Part shown: in pieces, positions 62,705 through 64,000 of the stretch | Numbering within the stretch: position 1 is the stretch's first letter | Layout of the letters: every line of letters begins with the position of its first letter | Origin: Miniphocaeibacter massiliensis | Lineage (GTDB): Bacteria; Bacillota; Clostridia; Tissierellales; Peptoniphilaceae | Assembly (NCBI RefSeq): GCF_900232905.1 | Contig: NZ_OCTQ01000002.1 | Span: forward strand, 310,001-374,000 | Length of the DNA stretch: 64,000 nucleotides | Direction: 5' to 3' | Translations under genes and position numbers: made by a program | Notes under the pieces: generated by a model | The model's database searches: none | Seen by the model: only the letters and a program-made list of their open reading frames with translations | What the model was told of the DNA's origin: nothing

Positions 62705-63419
62705 CTTTTGCCTTCCTCATTTTTGCATTATACATACCTATTCCTGCTGCTATTGTCAAGTTTAAAGAATCTACATTCTCACTTTGCTCAATTATTACCT
62801 TATTTATATCTTCTGTTTCATAATCTTTCCCAAGCCCTGAACCTTCATTTCCAAAAATCAAAGAAAAAGATTCTTTTATACAAATTTCCGATATGTTTTT
62901 AGATTTTTCACTTAGCATAAATGCATATAAATTATTTTTAAATTTGTCTTTATAATCATTTATATTATTAAAATATTGAAATCTAATATTAAATAATGCT
63001 CCCATACTTCCTCTTACAACTTTAGGATTGAAAATATCACAAGAATTGCCTATTAATGCAAGATCCTTTATATCAAAAGCAACCATAGTTCTCACTATGG
63101 TTCCTAAATTTCCCATATCACTTATATTATCTAGAACTAAATGATTTCCTTCTAAAATATTTTCTTCGTATTTGTTAAATACCCCTGCTACAAATATTTT
63201 CTTTTTATTTCCTATTCTATCTAATGTCTTAGGTTCAAAATAATATGGTATATTCTTTTGTTTTAATAAGTTAGTTATTTTGTCAATTTCATTGAAATCT
63301 TCTGACAAAATAACTCTATCTACTACTTTTCCCTTGTGTTTTATCAATTCAAATGTTGGAAATGGTCCTAAAGTATAAGAGTAGTTAAAATCTTTTTTAT
63401 ACTGTTTTAACTTTTCCAT
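62694..63419 (-). CDS. SpoU/TrmH-family RNA 2'-O-methyltransferase
   Basis: 241 residues: an N-terminal substrate-binding region (about 1-85) and a SPOUT domain with LVLDNISDMGNLGTIVRT (motif 1), LIFGNEGSGLGKD (motif 2) and DSLNLTIAAGIGMYNA (motif 3), where SAM binds in the trefoil knot. It methylates a ribose in rRNA or tRNA; the target site is unknown. It starts 8 bp after the C39 peptidase gene. Confidence 0.9.
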   Translation of the reverse strand: MEKLKQYKKDFNYSYTLGPFPTFELIKHKGKVVDRVILSEDFNEIDKITNLLKQKNIPYYFEPKTLDRIGNKKKIFVAGVFNKYEENILEGNHLVLDNISDMGNLGTIVRTMVAFDIKDLALIGNSCDIFNPKVVRGSMGALFNIRFQYFNNINDYKDKFKNNLYAFMLSEKSKNISEICIKESFSLIFGNEGSGLGKDYETEDINKVIIEQSENVDSLNLTIAAGIGMYNAKMRKAKDDV

Positions 63420-63426
63420 AATTCCC

Positions 63427-64000
63427 CTACTTACTATATGCCCACATATTCTTTATTTCTTTGCTAAAGCTTGAAAATTTCCAAGTTTTTTCAGAATTTT
63501 GTAAATTGTTTGGATCATATATTTTTAATCTATTATTATTATCATATCCAACTATTAACATTACATGAGAAACCGAAGTAAATGTTCCAGGTCCTACTGA
63601 AATTATTATTGGGCTACCTTTGTCTAATTGCTTCTTAATAGAATTTAAATCATTTGGAACCTGTGTAACCTCTAAATTATATTCTTTCGCAATAAAAGGA
63701 TAAACATCCCAATTTGTACCATAATCTCCAGTATGCCCATTTTCTTCAACTAATTTAGCTATTTCATCTGGTGTTACTTTCCTATTTTTTATACCTGATA
63801 GCATCATTGATAAAGATGTTGGTGCACAACCAGCATTTCCTATAATCCCTGTTCCATACTTTTGATAGCCCCATTTTTGATCCCATTGAATGTAGTAAGG
63901 ATAGTCCATATCATCATATATCTTATCTGGATAATCATATTTATACTCTATGGAGTAATCTGCATATTTAGCAACAAAATCTATAGTATCCGGATTAGTT
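63427..64000 (-). CDS. C39-family papain-like peptidase, 5' end beyond window
   Basis: The frame is open past the ATG at 63909 to the window edge (30 further codons, including NPDTIDFVAKYADYSIEYKY), so that ATG is probably internal and the true N-terminus lies outside. The visible 190 residues contain WDQKWGYQKYG, catalytic Cys in GNAGCAPTSLSMML, His in VSHVMLIVGYD and DPNN. Matches secreted peptidase_C39_2 proteins of Firmicutes that act on the wall or on peptides. Same direction as trmH. Confidence 0.85.
   Translation of the reverse strand, partial: TNPDTIDFVAKYADYSIEYKYDYPDKIYDDMDYPYYIQWDQKWGYQKYGTGIIGNAGCAPTSLSMMLSGIKNRKVTPDEIAKLVEENGHTGDYGTNWDVYPFIAKEYNLEVTQVPNDLNSIKKQLDKGSPIIISVGPGTFTSVSHVMLIVGYDNNNRLKIYDPNNLQNSEKTWKFSSFSKEIKNMWAYSK

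Noticed and set aside
1-64000. Horizontal transfer island or mobile element
   Set aside because: No transposase, integrase, att repeats or tRNA; base composition and ribosome-site style look even throughout, and the genes are mostly core metabolism.

Overview
The window is AT-rich (roughly 28-30% G+C by eye) and reads as the chromosome of a low-GC Gram-positive anaerobe. Supporting signs are AGGAGG-type ribosome sites, TTG and GTG starts, T-box leaders, FabK in place of FabI, a MarR-type regulator beside the fatty-acid genes, and HydE and FdhD accessory proteins. I would guess Clostridia/Tissierellia (Peptoniphilaceae-like), but no rRNA or marker gene fixes this. I see no tRNA, rRNA, insertion sequence, prophage or CRISPR. 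About four fifths of the genes lie on the minus strand in tight, often overlapping operons.

Layout. 0-8.5 kb: partial pseudouridine synthase, nadK, an FHA-RodA-PBP cell-wall operon, then a C39-like pseudo-peptidase, phosphoglucomutase, lipoprotein and xpt operon. 8.5-11.3 kb: amino-acid ABC transporter under a T-box. 11.3-18.1 kb: beta-CASP nuclease, old yellow enzyme, and a MarR-controlled heterodimeric ABC exporter. 18.1-26.1 kb: cysK, hydE, fdhD, LysR, aspA, a phosphoglycerol-transferase-like sulfatase and a zinc macrodomain protein. 26.3-33.7 kb: a complete shikimate operon, aroF-aroF-aroB-aroA-aroC-aroEK-aroQ. 33.7-38.4 kb: broken sortase, T-box-tyrS, DUF2007 protein, MATE pump. 38-48.7 kb: a full type II fatty-acid operon, acpP-accBCDA-fabH-fabK-NMO-fabD-fabG-fabF-fabZ, followed by a FabT-like regulator. 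48.7-54.5 kb: rbsRKDACB. 54.7-60.3 kb: TraB-like lipoprotein, fba and fruRKA. 60.4-64 kb: chorismate mutase-maf-tudS, an ORF-free transcription unit, then HAD, TrmH and a C39 peptidase.

The two most interesting signals lie outside the annotated ORFs. (1) Upstream of the shikimate operon is an apparent ribosome-mediated attenuator: a 31-residue leader peptide with a Tyr-Phe-Tyr-Phe-Tyr-Phe run, followed by mutually exclusive pause, antiterminator and terminator hairpins (33,491-33,660, minus strand). (2) At 61,850-61,988 a perfect consensus promoter, overlapped by a large Fur/PerR-like palindrome, drives a predicted RNA of about 100 nt. That RNA folds into three hairpins, each with a C-rich apical loop, like the Shine-Dalgarno-targeting iron-responsive sRNAs FsrA and IsrR. 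The C-rich loops match G-rich ribosome sites of rbsB, fba and a lipoprotein gene in this window. Other regulatory finds are a three-copy 10-bp operator array at fruR, palindromic operators at two marR genes, and two T-boxes.

The aromatic genes form a theme. The shikimate operon appears to sense Tyr/Phe through the translating ribosome. The neighbouring tyrS has a T-box leader. Chorismate mutase sits apart at 60.4 kb.
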